A DNA stretch of 64,000 bases from RPQJ01 sp046347155 (GTDB lineage: Bacteria; Pseudomonadota; Gammaproteobacteria; Steroidobacterales; Steroidobacteraceae), in NCBI GenBank assembly GCA_046347155.1, contig JAXMGT010000001.1:930001-994000 (forward strand), given 5' to 3'. This document shows, piece after piece, positions 8,344-16,227 of the stretch. Made by a program: the position numbers and the translations under genes. Within the stretch, counting starts at the first letter, position 1. Each line of letters begins with the position of its first letter. The notes beneath the pieces are model-generated. The model saw only the letters and a list, made by a program, of their open reading frames with translations, was not told the DNA's origin and made no database searches.

Positions 8344-9651
8344 ATGGATTACGCACTGCTCCTCGTCTACGGGGCGCCGCTGGCGCTCATCATGGCCCTG
8401 TACACCGGCCGGCGCCGGCGCGCCGAGCGCCGGCACATCGAGGCGCGCGAGCGTTCCGCGCAGCTCGGCCACGTCGAGCCGGCGTCCCTGCACCCGGTCA
8501 TCGACCCGGCGAAGTGCCTCGGGTGCGGCACCTGCGTGAAGGCCTGCCCGGAGCAGCCCGAGCACCACGTGCTCGGCCTGATCGGCGGCAAGGCCCACCT
8601 CGTGGGCCCGTCGGACTGCATCGGCCACGGCGCCTGCCGGACGGCCTGCCCGCTCGACGCGATCACGCTCGTGTTCGGGTCGGCCACGCGCGGCGTGGAC
8701 ATCCCGACGCTGAGCCCGCAGTTCGAGACGTCCGTGCCCGGCGTCTACGTGGCCGGCGAACTCGGCGGCATGGGTCTGATCCGCAATGCGCTGACCCAGG
8801 GACGACAGGCCGTCGACGCGATCCACAAGCGCACGGCGCGCCGGCCCGGCCGGCTCGACCTCGTGATCGTCGGCGCCGGCCCGGCCGGCTTCGCCGCCGC
8901 GCTGACCGCCAAGTCCCACAAGATGAACTTCGTGATCGTCGAGCAGGACTCACTCGGCGGCTGCGTCTTCCAGTACCCGCGGGCCAAGCTCGTGATGACC
9001 TCGCCGGTCACGCTGCCGCTGGTCGGCACTGTCAAGTTCGGCCAGACGTCCAAGGAGGCGCTGCTCGACTTCTGGCGCGACGTCGAGCGACGGACGGGGC
9101 TCGAGATCCGCTACCGCGAACGTGTCACCGCGGTCGAGCGCGGGGAGGACGGCCTCGTCGTGCGCACCACGGCCGGCGAGTACCGCACGTCGAACGTGCT
9201 GCTCGCGATCGGTCGCCGCGGCACGCCCCGCAAGCTCGGGGTCCCAGGCGAGGAACTCCCGAAGGTCGTCTACCGGCTCACGGACCCCGAGCAGTACGCC
9301 GGTTGCGACGTGCTCGTCGTGGGCGGCGGCGACAGCGCGCTCGAGGCCGCCTGCAGCATCGCCGAGGCTGGCGGCCGGCACGTCACGCTCAGCTACCGCG
9401 GCGACGGTTTCTCGCGCGCGAAGGCCGCGAACCGCGACCGCGTCGACCGGCTGTCGCGTTCCGGGCGGCTCGACGTGCTGCTCAAGTCGGAGGTGCGGCG
9501 CATCTCGGCGGACCGGGTCATCATCGATGCGGACGGGCGCATGCAGGAAATCCCGAACGACGCGGTCATCGTCTGCGCGGGCGGCATCCTGCCGACCGAC
9601 TTCCTGCGCGACGTCGGCATCGCCGTGGAGACGAAATATGGCACGGCCTGA
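8344..9651 (+). CDS. Membrane-anchored 2x[Fe-S] ferredoxin/FAD-NAD(P) oxidoreductase
   Basis: A 435-residue protein divergent from the cytochrome operon. An N-terminal membrane helix (3-20) is followed by a basic stop. A bacterial ferredoxin domain has one normal four-Cys set (C58, C61, C64, C68) and a second set reading CxxHxxCxxxCP (C92, H95, C98, C102), where a His replaces the second Cys. A thioredoxin-reductase-like domain follows, with an FAD site GAGPAG at about 177 and an NAD(P) site VVGGGDSALEAA at about 330. The redox-active CxxC of true thioredoxin reductases is absent. The likely job is NAD(P)H oxidation with electron transfer through the clusters at the membrane, feeding or draining the multihaem chain. 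The ATG at 8344 was chosen because the membrane anchor begins there; the frame is open further upstream without homologous content. Confidence 0.85.
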   Translation: MDYALLLVYGAPLALIMALYTGRRRRAERRHIEARERSAQLGHVEPASLHPVIDPAKCLGCGTCVKACPEQPEHHVLGLIGGKAHLVGPSDCIGHGACRTACPLDAITLVFGSATRGVDIPTLSPQFETSVPGVYVAGELGGMGLIRNALTQGRQAVDAIHKRTARRPGRLDLVIVGAGPAGFAAALTAKSHKMNFVIVEQDSLGGCVFQYPRAKLVMTSPVTLPLVGTVKFGQTSKEALLDFWRDVERRTGLEIRYRERVTAVERGEDGLVVRTTAGEYRTSNVLLAIGRRGTPRKLGVPGEELPKVVYRLTDPEQYAGCDVLVVGGGDSALEAACSIAEAGGRHVTLSYRGDGFSRAKAANRDRVDRLSRSGRLDVLLKSEVRRISADRVIIDADGRMQEIPNDAVIVCAGGILPTDFLRDVGIAVETKYGTA

Positions 9652-11563
9652 AATCCGCGGCCGCGCCGCGTTCCTCGCGATCCTGCTCGCGCTGTCCGGC
9701 GCGGCCCTGCCCGCACGCGGCGCCGAACCGGTGGCCGCTGCGGCGGCGCCGGCCGCCACGACGCCGGCCCGCGAGCAGGTCGAATCGGCGAAGGCCGCGA
9801 TGCGTGCGCGCGATTTCGCGACCGCGTGGACGCGCCTCGAGGCGCCCGCCGCAGCGGGGGACACCGAGGCACAGTACCTGCTCGGGTGCCTGCTGCTCGC
9901 CGACCTGGTGCCATCCGCCGGCCGGCCCGCGGCATCGTCCTACTTCGAATCGGCCGCGGCCCACGGCAATGCGAGCGCCGCCTACGCGCTCGCCGCGATC
10001 GCCGCGTCGGCGGATCCGCCGGACCCGGACGCCGCCCGCCGCTGGCTGAACCGCGCCGCGGAACTCGGCGATACGTTCGCGCGCGAGCAGTTGCAGCAGG
10101 GCACGCTGCCGCTCGCGAGCCGCCCGCAGGACTACCTCGAAGACGAGACGCTGCGTCGGGCGGCGCTCTGGCGCGCCGCGCAGCGCGGCGACCTCATGAC
10201 CGTCGGGGCACTGGCGGACCCGTCCCGCGTCGACGCCGCGGACGATTTCGGCCGGACGGCCCTGCACCATGCGGCCGAGTCGGGACAGGACGCGGCCGTG
10301 CAGATGCTGCTCGCGCGCGGTGCCGGCCGGGACACGAACGACCGCTACGCGACGACGCCGCTGATGCTCGCATGCGCGGCCGAATCGCCGGCGGCGTGCA
10401 GCACACTGATCGCGGCCGGCTCGCCACTCGAGGCACAGGACCGTGAGGGCAACACGGCGCTGGCGTATGCGCTGCGCGCGGGCCGGGCGGAGCAGGCGGC
10501 CGCGCTGAAGGCGGCCGGTGCGCGGCCGGTGGCGGGTCGCACGCTCGCCGTTTCAGGGGATGCGTCCGATCGACTGATGCGTGGCAACCAGGACGCATAC
10601 GCGGGCTGGCCGGACGTCGTCGTTGCCGCGACGCGCCGGAATCCCGAGAAGCTCAAGGCACTGCTGGCCTCCGGGGCCGACCCGAATGCGGTCGTCCCGG
10701 GCGGCAGCACGGCCCTGGTGGCCGCGGTCGAGGCCGGCGCAACGCGCTCGGTGCCGCTGCTGCTCGACGCGGGCGCAGATCCGTCGCGCGCGGATGCGCG
10801 GGGCCGCACGCCGCTCGAGGCCGCGGTGGCGCTCGGTGACGCGGACACGGTCGTGCTGCTCGTGCAGCGGGGCGCCGCGGCGCGCCTGCCCGCACAGGAA
10901 TCCGCCGCACTGGTCCGGACCGCCGTCGTGCGGGGCGACGCCGCCACCTTGCGGGCACTGCTTGCCGGTGGTGCGGCGGCCGGGCTGCGCACGCCGGAAG
11001 GCGCGGCGACCCTGCTGCTCGCCGCGGCACGGGGCGACGCGACGGTCACCGGCCTCCTGCTCGAGGCCGGCGTGCCGGTCGGCGCGGCCGATTCGGCGGG
11101 CCGGACCGCACTGTGGTTCGCCGCCTGTGCCGGCTCCAGCAGCGTGACCGCGGCGCTGCTCAAGGCGGGCGCAGGTGTCGACACGGCCGATCGTGAGGGC
11201 GACACGCCGCTCGCGTGCGCGGCCGGTCGCGGTCAGGCGGCGCTCGTGGCGCCGCTCGTACGGGCCGGGGCCAATGTCGGCGCGCGCGACTTCGCGGGCA
11301 ACACGCCGCTCATCCTGGCCGCCGCCGGCGGTCACGCGGATGCGGTCAAGGCCCTGCTCGCCGCCGGGGCGGAGGTCGACGCACAGAACAAGGCCGGCGA
11401 CACGGCACTGATGATGGCGAGCCTGGCGGGCCAGGTCGACGCGGCGCAACTGCTGCTCGACGCCGGCGCGAGCAGCAAGCTGCGCAACCGCGACGGCCGT
11501 TCGGCGAAGGACGCCGCCGAGGCCCGCGGCATCGCCGCACTCACCGCCGCCTTCGATCGCTGA
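9638..11563 (+). CDS. Secreted Sel1/ankyrin-repeat protein
   Basis: A 641-residue protein whose ATG lies inside the oxidoreductase gene (14-nt overlap), so the two are coupled. A signal peptide covers about 1-28. Residues 45-160 hold Sel1/TPR-like helices (AQYLLGCLLLADL, WLNRAAELGD). From about 185 to the end there are about 14 ankyrin repeats of roughly 33 residues, recognised by G.TALHHAAESG, G.TPL and LLLDAGA motifs. Ankyrin repeats bind proteins and have no catalytic role. Genetic coupling to a redox enzyme, and predicted export, suggest a periplasmic scaffold for the neighbouring electron-transfer complex. The partner is unknown. Confidence 0.85.
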   Translation: MARPEIRGRAAFLAILLALSGAALPARGAEPVAAAAAPAATTPAREQVESAKAAMRARDFATAWTRLEAPAAAGDTEAQYLLGCLLLADLVPSAGRPAASSYFESAAAHGNASAAYALAAIAASADPPDPDAARRWLNRAAELGDTFAREQLQQGTLPLASRPQDYLEDETLRRAALWRAAQRGDLMTVGALADPSRVDAADDFGRTALHHAAESGQDAAVQMLLARGAGRDTNDRYATTPLMLACAAESPAACSTLIAAGSPLEAQDREGNTALAYALRAGRAEQAAALKAAGARPVAGRTLAVSGDASDRLMRGNQDAYAGWPDVVVAATRRNPEKLKALLASGADPNAVVPGGSTALVAAVEAGATRSVPLLLDAGADPSRADARGRTPLEAAVALGDADTVVLLVQRGAAARLPAQESAALVRTAVVRGDAATLRALLAGGAAAGLRTPEGAATLLLAAARGDATVTGLLLEAGVPVGAADSAGRTALWFAACAGSSSVTAALLKAGAGVDTADREGDTPLACAAGRGQAALVAPLVRAGANVGARDFAGNTPLILAAAGGHADAVKALLAAGAEVDAQNKAGDTALMMASLAGQVDAAQLLLDAGASSKLRNRDGRSAKDAAEARGIAALTAAFDR

Positions 11564-11575
11564 GCCGCGGCGCCG

Positions 11576-12286
11576 CTACGGGCGCGTGCCCTCGCGGACC
11601 AGGCGCACGACGTCCTCGGGTGTCTCGGCCCGGTGGATGACCCGGGTTTCCTCCTCGGTGATCGTCCCGTGTCCGATCATCGCGTCGCGGACGAACGCGT
11701 CGAAGCGGTCCCAGAAGTCGCCGCCGACCGCGATCAGCGGGAAGTGGCCGAGCTTGTCGGTCTGCATCAGCGTCGCGATCTCGAAGGTCTCGTCGAGCGT
11801 GCCGAACCCGCCGGGCATCACGACGAACGCGCACGAGTACTTCACGAGCATCACCTTGCGCGCGAAGAAGTGCTCGAAGTGCATGTAGCGGTCCAGGTAG
11901 CGGTTCGGCTTCTGCTCCCTCGGCAACCGGATGTTGCAGCCGAGGCTCAGGCCGCCGGCTTCCTTCGCGCCGCGGTTCGCCGCCTCCATGATCCCGGGCC
12001 CGCCGCCCGTCATCACCGCATAGCCGGCCCGCGCGAGCGAGGCGCCGATCTCCCGGGCACGCACGTAGTACGGGTGGTCCTCGGCGTAGCGCGACGAGCC
12101 GAACACGGTCACACAGGGCTGCGTGGCCTCGAAGCGCTCGAATGCCTCGAGGAACTCGAGGAAGAAGCGCACCGCGCTCGCCAGGTCGGCCTCCCGGTGC
12201 CGGTGGCCCGACAGGAAGAGCCTTTCCGCCCCCTCGACGCGCTCCAGCAGCGTCGGTGGATCGCGGCGTCCCGTGGTTTCGTTCAT
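11576..12286 (-). CDS. LOG-family nucleoside monophosphate phosphoribohydrolase
   Basis: A 236-residue Rossmann-fold protein of the LOG (lonely guy)/TIGR00730 group. The hallmarks are TGGGPGIMEA at residues 93-102 and PGGFGTLDE at 158-166, which bind the phosphoribosyl part and carry the catalytic Glu. Characterised relatives hydrolyse AMP or cytokinin riboside monophosphates to the free base. In bacteria without cytokinins the physiological substrate is often a purine or pyrimidine nucleotide (compare PpnN). The frame is open 42 codons further upstream, but the ATG at 12286 has a GGAGGA site seven bases before it and matches family length. It ends 12 bp from the convergent ankyrin gene. Confidence 0.88.
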   Translation of the reverse strand: MNETTGRRDPPTLLERVEGAERLFLSGHRHREADLASAVRFFLEFLEAFERFEATQPCVTVFGSSRYAEDHPYYVRAREIGASLARAGYAVMTGGGPGIMEAANRGAKEAGGLSLGCNIRLPREQKPNRYLDRYMHFEHFFARKVMLVKYSCAFVVMPGGFGTLDETFEIATLMQTDKLGHFPLIAVGGDFWDRFDAFVRDAMIGHGTITEEETRVIHRAETPEDVVRLVREGTRP

Positions 12287-12332
12287 CGACGTTCCTCCGA
12301 CAGGCCCGGGCCATTGTGCGGCGCGGCGCCGG

Positions 12333-12360
12333 TTGCCGCATCCGGGGAAGGGCGTAGACT
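12333..12360 (+). promoter_or_regulatory. Candidate sigma-70 promoter for the VOC gene
   Basis: TTGCCG (12333-12338) and TAGACT (12355-12360) are separated by 16 bases and lie 35 bases before the ATG at 12396. They sit in the divergent gap after the LOG gene start. Both hexamers are recognisable matches to the -35 and -10 consensus in an otherwise GC-rich gap. Read by eye only. Confidence 0.5.
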
Positions 12361-12395
12361 CCGCCGCGGAGTGCGGCACCCGCGGGGAGGGAAAC

Positions 12396-12773
12396 ATGAT
12401 CGGATACGTCACGCTCGGAACCAGCGACCTCGAGCGCTCGGCCGGCTTCTACGACGCGCTGCTCGAGGTGATCGGCGCCGGCCGCTTCATGGAGTCGGAG
12501 CGATTCATCGCCTGGGCAGTCGCACCGGACAAGCCGTCGCTCGGCGTGTGCCTGCCGTTCGACGGCAAAGCGGCCAGCGTAGGCAACGGCACGATGATCG
12601 CGCTCGTCGTCGATTCGAACGAGAAGGTCGACGCGATGTACCGCAAGGCGCTCGAACTCGGCGCCCGCGACGAAGGCCCGCCGGGCCCCCGCGGGATGTC
12701 GGGCTTCTACGCCGGCTATTTCCGCGACCTCGACGGCAACAAGCTGAACTGCTACTGCTGGAAGCCGGCCTGA
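12396..12773 (+). CDS. VOC (glyoxalase/bleomycin-resistance fold) protein
   Basis: A 125-residue single-domain vicinal oxygen chelate protein. It begins with a beta strand and helix typical of the fold (GYVTLGTSDLERSAGFYD) and ends YFRDLDGNKLN, where the conserved Asp-Gly-Asn turn precedes the last metal-ligand position. A GGGGAGGG site lies six bases before the ATG. The last 22 bases overlap the convergent DDAH-like gene. Members include glyoxalases, dioxygenases and antibiotic-binding proteins. Nothing in the sequence gives a substrate. Confidence 0.85.
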   Translation: MIGYVTLGTSDLERSAGFYDALLEVIGAGRFMESERFIAWAVAPDKPSLGVCLPFDGKAASVGNGTMIALVVDSNEKVDAMYRKALELGARDEGPPGPRGMSGFYAGYFRDLDGNKLNCYCWKPA

Positions 12774-13546
12774 CCGCACCGCAGGATCACGCTGCAGCAG
12801 GTGACGCCGCCCTCGGCCTTCTGCACCTCGGAGGCGTCCACGGTCACGACCTCGAGGCCGGCCCCGGCCAGTCGTTCGTGCGTGCGCGGGAACGACGACG
12901 GCGACAGCACCCGGCCCCCGAACGCGAGCGCGTTCGCCGCGTGCGGCTCGACCTGGTCGACGTCGATGCGCCGCAGTCCGGGCCAGGTGCCCGGGTCCAC
13001 CCAGTCCGGGTTCACGAGCAGCGCGTCCGGCGCGACCCGCGTCACGGCGGATTTAAGGTGCAGGCAGCCGCGCACGTCGACGGGCACGACGCGGTGGCCG
13101 TGTGGCGCGACCGCGGCCGCGAGCGCCGCGATGCCCGCGGCGTTCGAGCGCGGCGTGCGACCGACGTAGAGCGTGCGGTCGACCACGAGCACGTCGCCGC
13201 CGTCGAGCGTCCCGGGCGCCTCGACCCGCACGCAGTGCCGCCACCGCGCGAGCGCGCCGGCCATCGCGTCCACCTCGGCGCGTCGCGAGGCCGCGCCCGG
13301 CCGCGTGATCACCGCGACCTCGTCGAGCACCACCGCCGTGTCCTCGACGAAGACCGAGTCCGGCAGGTCGTGCGCGGCGGGCAGTTCGTGGATCGTGCAG
13401 CCCAGCCCTGCGAGTGCCTCGACATAGCCGGCGTGCTGGCGGCGCGCCCGCTCGACGTCGATCGGGGTCCGGTCGAGGTGGGTCAGTTCGCAGTGCTGCA
13501 TCGCGTCGGCCACCGGGCGCACGATCGCGAGGAATCCGTACGTCAT
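12752..13546 (-). CDS. DDAH-family guanidino hydrolase (dimethylargininase type)
   Basis: A 264-residue pentein-fold enzyme. VFVEDTA at 65-71, His163 (CLHLKSAV) and a Cys pair at 250-251 near the C-terminus (GGVTCCSV) correspond to the substrate loop, catalytic His and nucleophilic Cys of bacterial dimethylarginine dimethylaminohydrolase; length also matches (about 254-265). Known members turn N-omega-methylated arginines into citrulline plus methylamine. Related arginine dihydrolases (the ArgZ/AgrE N-terminal domain of cyanobacteria) turn arginine into ornithine. Being divergent from isoaspartyl dipeptidase and cyanophycinase genes, it may process arginine from cyanophycin; this is inference. 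The ATG at 13546 gives the family N-terminus, while an upstream in-frame TTG at 13576 adds only unmatched residues. Confidence 0.8.
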   Translation of the reverse strand: MTYGFLAIVRPVADAMQHCELTHLDRTPIDVERARRQHAGYVEALAGLGCTIHELPAAHDLPDSVFVEDTAVVLDEVAVITRPGAASRRAEVDAMAGALARWRHCVRVEAPGTLDGGDVLVVDRTLYVGRTPRSNAAGIAALAAAVAPHGHRVVPVDVRGCLHLKSAVTRVAPDALLVNPDWVDPGTWPGLRRIDVDQVEPHAANALAFGGRVLSPSSFPRTHERLAGAGLEVVTVDASEVQKAEGGVTCCSVILRCGQAGFQQ

Positions 13547-13632
13547 CGGGCGAACGTGACGGCGCGGGTCGTCCAAGTCAAGCGACGTGGAGGTTCCAGT
13601 CGGTGGCCGATGTCGGGCATCATGGCGCCTCG

Positions 13633-14805
13633 ATGCTGCTGATCCGCAACGCCGACCTCCACGCGCCCGCCCGCCTGGGCCCGCGCGACCTGCTCGTCGG
13701 CGGCGGACGGATCCTCTGGATCGGGGCCCCGCGCGAACTGGAGGAACTGCCCGCAGCGCTGCGCGCCGGCTGCGAACGGATCGATCTCGGCGGATTGCGG
13801 CTGATCCCGGGCCTCGTCGACGCGCACGTGCACGTGACCGGCGGTGGCGGCGAGGCCGGCTTCCGGACCCGCGTGCCGGCCCCGCCGCTCGGTCGCTACA
13901 CCTCGGCGGGCGTCACGACGGTCGTCGGCCTGCTCGGCACGGACGACACCGCGCGCGGCCCGCGCGAACTGCTCGCCGGGGTCTACGCGCTGCGCGAGGA
14001 GGGCCTCGCGGCCTGGGCCTGGGTCGGTGGCTACCACGTCCCGCCTGCGACGGTGACCGGCACGGTGCGCGGCGACCTCGCGATGATCGAGGCCTGCATC
14101 GGCGTCGGCGAAGTGGCGATCTCCGACCACCGCTCGAGCCAGCCCACGTTCGACGAGATCGCACGACTCGGGGCCGACGCCCACGTCGCCGGCCTGATGA
14201 CCGGCAAGGCGGGCATCGTGCACCTGCACGTCGGCGACGGCCCGCGCGGGCTCGACCTGGTGCGCCGCGCGCTCGCCGGGACCGAGATCCCGGCCCGGAC
14301 CTGGCACCCGACCCACGTGAACCGGCGCCGAGCGCTGTTCGAGGAAGCGCTCGACCTCGCGCGTCGCGGCTGCACGATCGACGTCACGGCCTTCCCGGTC
14401 GAGGAGGGCGAGGACGCCTGGAGTGCCGCCGACGCGGTCCGCCGGTTCCTGGAAACCGGCGCACCGGCCGACCGGATCACGGTGAGCTCGGACGCCGGTG
14501 GTTGCCTGCCGTGCTTCGACGCGGACGGCCGCGTGACGCACATGGACGTGGGCGACGCCGGGGCGCTGCTCGCGACGCTCGCCGACCTCGAATCCTCGGG
14601 CGTGCCGCTCGAGCGCGCGCTGCCGGCGTTCACGTCCAATCCGGCGCGGCTGCTGCGCCTGCCGGGCAAGGGCGTCGTCGAGGTCGGCGCCGACGCCGAC
14701 CTGGTCGCGCTCGACGCGCGGGGACGCGCGCACACGGTGGTCGCACGCGGCGTCGTGCACCTGCGTGCCGGCGTGCCCGAGCGGCGCGGTACGTTCGAAA
14801 CCTGA
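13633..14805 (+). CDS. iadA: Isoaspartyl dipeptidase
   Basis: A 390-residue amidohydrolase-superfamily metalloenzyme, the same length as E. coli IadA. Metal ligands are visible: H65 and H67 in DAHVHVTGGGGE, H199 (VHLHVGD), H228 (HPTHVNR) and D287 (SSDAGG). The glycine run after the HxH motif is characteristic of IadA and not of other amidohydrolases. It cleaves beta-aspartyl dipeptides. In cyanophycin catabolism the product of cyanophycinase is beta-Asp-Arg, which IadA-type enzymes split to aspartate and arginine. The next gene is cyanophycinase (35-bp gap), which supports this role. Repair-peptide turnover is the alternative function. Confidence 0.92.
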   Translation: MLLIRNADLHAPARLGPRDLLVGGGRILWIGAPRELEELPAALRAGCERIDLGGLRLIPGLVDAHVHVTGGGGEAGFRTRVPAPPLGRYTSAGVTTVVGLLGTDDTARGPRELLAGVYALREEGLAAWAWVGGYHVPPATVTGTVRGDLAMIEACIGVGEVAISDHRSSQPTFDEIARLGADAHVAGLMTGKAGIVHLHVGDGPRGLDLVRRALAGTEIPARTWHPTHVNRRRALFEEALDLARRGCTIDVTAFPVEEGEDAWSAADAVRRFLETGAPADRITVSSDAGGCLPCFDADGRVTHMDVGDAGALLATLADLESSGVPLERALPAFTSNPARLLRLPGKGVVEVGADADLVALDARGRAHTVVARGVVHLRAGVPERRGTFET

Positions 14806-14840
14806 CGACTACGCGCGGCCCCGGCCGCACACGGAGAGCC

Positions 14841-15680
14841 ATGCCGAGCAAGATTCCAGACGGTTCGACGCGCGGTTGGATCATCCCGATCGGCGGCGCC
14901 GAGAACAAGGAGAACGACCGGCACATCCTCGAGCGCTTCGTCGAGGTGTCCGGCGGTCGCGAGGCCGACATCGTCGTGATCCCGACGGCGAGCCGGCTGC
15001 ACGAGACGGGCCCGCGCTACGAGCGGCTCTTCCGCGACATCGGCGCCGACCGGGTCGCCGTGATGGACTTCGACACGCGGCGCGACTGCCAGGAACCCGG
15101 GCGGCTCGAGCGCCTCGGCCATGCGACGGGCATCTTCTTCACCGGCGGCAACCAGCTCAGGCTCACGACGCTGCTCGGGGGCACGCCGGTCGCGAAGCTG
15201 ATCCGGGTGCGCAACGCGCACGGCGTCACCGTCGGCGGCACGAGCGCGGGTGCCAGCATCCTGAGCGAGCACATGATCGCGTTCGGCGACGAGGGCTCGT
15301 CGGTGATCTCGGGCAGCGTGCGTCTCGCGCCCGGGCTCGGGCTCACGAACCGGTTCATCATCGACCAGCACTTCCGGCAGCGGGACCGGCTGGGCCGGCT
15401 GCTGACCGCGCTCGCCTACAACCCGTTCGCGGTCGGCATCGGCCTCGACGAGGACACGGCCGCGTTCATCGGGCCGGACGAGACCGTCGAGATCGAGGGC
15501 AGCGGGGGCGTGACGGTGGTGGACGCGTCCGAGGTGAGCTATTCGTCGATGGACGTGGTGAGCGAGGGCCAGCCGGTCTGCATGCTGGGCCTGAAGCTGC
15601 ACGTGCTCGTGGCCGGCGCCCGGTACAACCTGCACACCCGCCGTGCCGAGGCCGGCGCGCTGGTGCAGCCCAAGGAGTGA
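14841..15680 (+). CDS. cphB: Cyanophycinase, cytoplasmic (peptidase S51)
   Basis: A 279-residue serine exopeptidase without a signal peptide. Family motifs are IPIGGAENK near the N-terminus, FTGGNQ at 100-105 and the nucleophile elbow GGTSAGAS with Ser135. The length and the RFIIDQHFRQRDR segment match cyanophycinases. It releases beta-Asp-Arg dipeptides from multi-L-arginyl-poly-aspartate granules in the cytoplasm. It follows iadA directly, and cphA lies 1.8 kb downstream on the same strand, so polymer breakdown and synthesis are encoded together. GAGAGCC lies before the ATG as a modest ribosome site. Confidence 0.93.
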   Translation: MPSKIPDGSTRGWIIPIGGAENKENDRHILERFVEVSGGREADIVVIPTASRLHETGPRYERLFRDIGADRVAVMDFDTRRDCQEPGRLERLGHATGIFFTGGNQLRLTTLLGGTPVAKLIRVRNAHGVTVGGTSAGASILSEHMIAFGDEGSSVISGSVRLAPGLGLTNRFIIDQHFRQRDRLGRLLTALAYNPFAVGIGLDEDTAAFIGPDETVEIEGSGGVTVVDASEVSYSSMDVVSEGQPVCMLGLKLHVLVAGARYNLHTRRAEAGALVQPKE

Positions 15681-15703
15681 CCCCGGGGCCCGGCCGACCG
15701 GGG
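15681..15703 (+). terminator. Possible weak hairpin after cphB
   Basis: A CCCCGG/CCGGGG stem (15681-15686 with 15698-15703) starts right after the cphB stop and is followed by TT and a mixed tract rather than a T-run. It could be a partial terminator or an mRNA-stabilising hairpin between cphB and the nfeD/stomatin genes. Confidence 0.3.
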
Positions 15704-15756
15704 TTCTGCTATCGTTGAACCCGTCGGGCGCCCGGCGCCCCGTACGGGGGACCTCG

Positions 15757-16203
15757 ATGTTCGGACTTTCCGCGGCCGCTGCCTGGTGGGTCGCCGCCGG
15801 CCTGCTCGTCGCCGCCGAACTCGCGACCGGCACGTTCTACCTGCTCATGATGGCGCTCGGGCTGGCCGCCGGCGCGGTCGCGGCGCACCTCGGATTCCCG
15901 CCCGCGCTGCAGGTGACCGCGGCGGCCGTGGTCGGGGGCGGGGCCACCGCGCTCTGGCACTGGCGCCGCGCCCGGAACCCCCGCTCGGAACCGGCCGCGT
16001 CGAACCCGGACGTGAACCTGGACGTCGGGGCCCGGGTGCAGGTCGAGGCCTGGGGGAACGACGGCACGGCGCGGGTGCCGTACCGTGGCAGCCTGTGGCC
16101 CGCGCGGCGGGCGCCCGGGGCCGAGGCCCGCGCCGGCCTGCACGTGGTCGTGGCGGTCGAGGGAAACTGGCTGGTGCTCGCGCCCGGCCCGCCGCGGGAT
16201 TGA
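15757..16203 (+). CDS. NfeD-family membrane protein
   Basis: A 148-residue protein with an N-terminal membrane region of two or three short helices (about 5-25, 28-45 and 48-66) and a C-terminal small beta domain (about 88-145) of the NfeD OB type with GARVQVEAWGNDGTARV and YRGSLWPAR motifs. NfeD proteins are found next to SPFH/stomatin genes and act with them in membrane-domain organisation or quality control. Here the stomatin gene follows by 24 bp, which is the classical pair. The frame is open upstream, but the ATG at 15757 begins the membrane helix and follows a GGGGGAC ribosome site. Confidence 0.85.
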   Translation: MFGLSAAAAWWVAAGLLVAAELATGTFYLLMMALGLAAGAVAAHLGFPPALQVTAAAVVGGGATALWHWRRARNPRSEPAASNPDVNLDVGARVQVEAWGNDGTARVPYRGSLWPARRAPGAEARAGLHVVVAVEGNWLVLAPGPPRD

Positions 16204-16227
16204 GTCCGCAGATCCGGAGTCGTCGAA

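Noticed and set aside
12287..12412. Longer N-terminus for the LOG protein
   Set aside because: The extra residues overlap the divergent promoter and VOC start, while a good ribosome site precedes the ATG at 12286.
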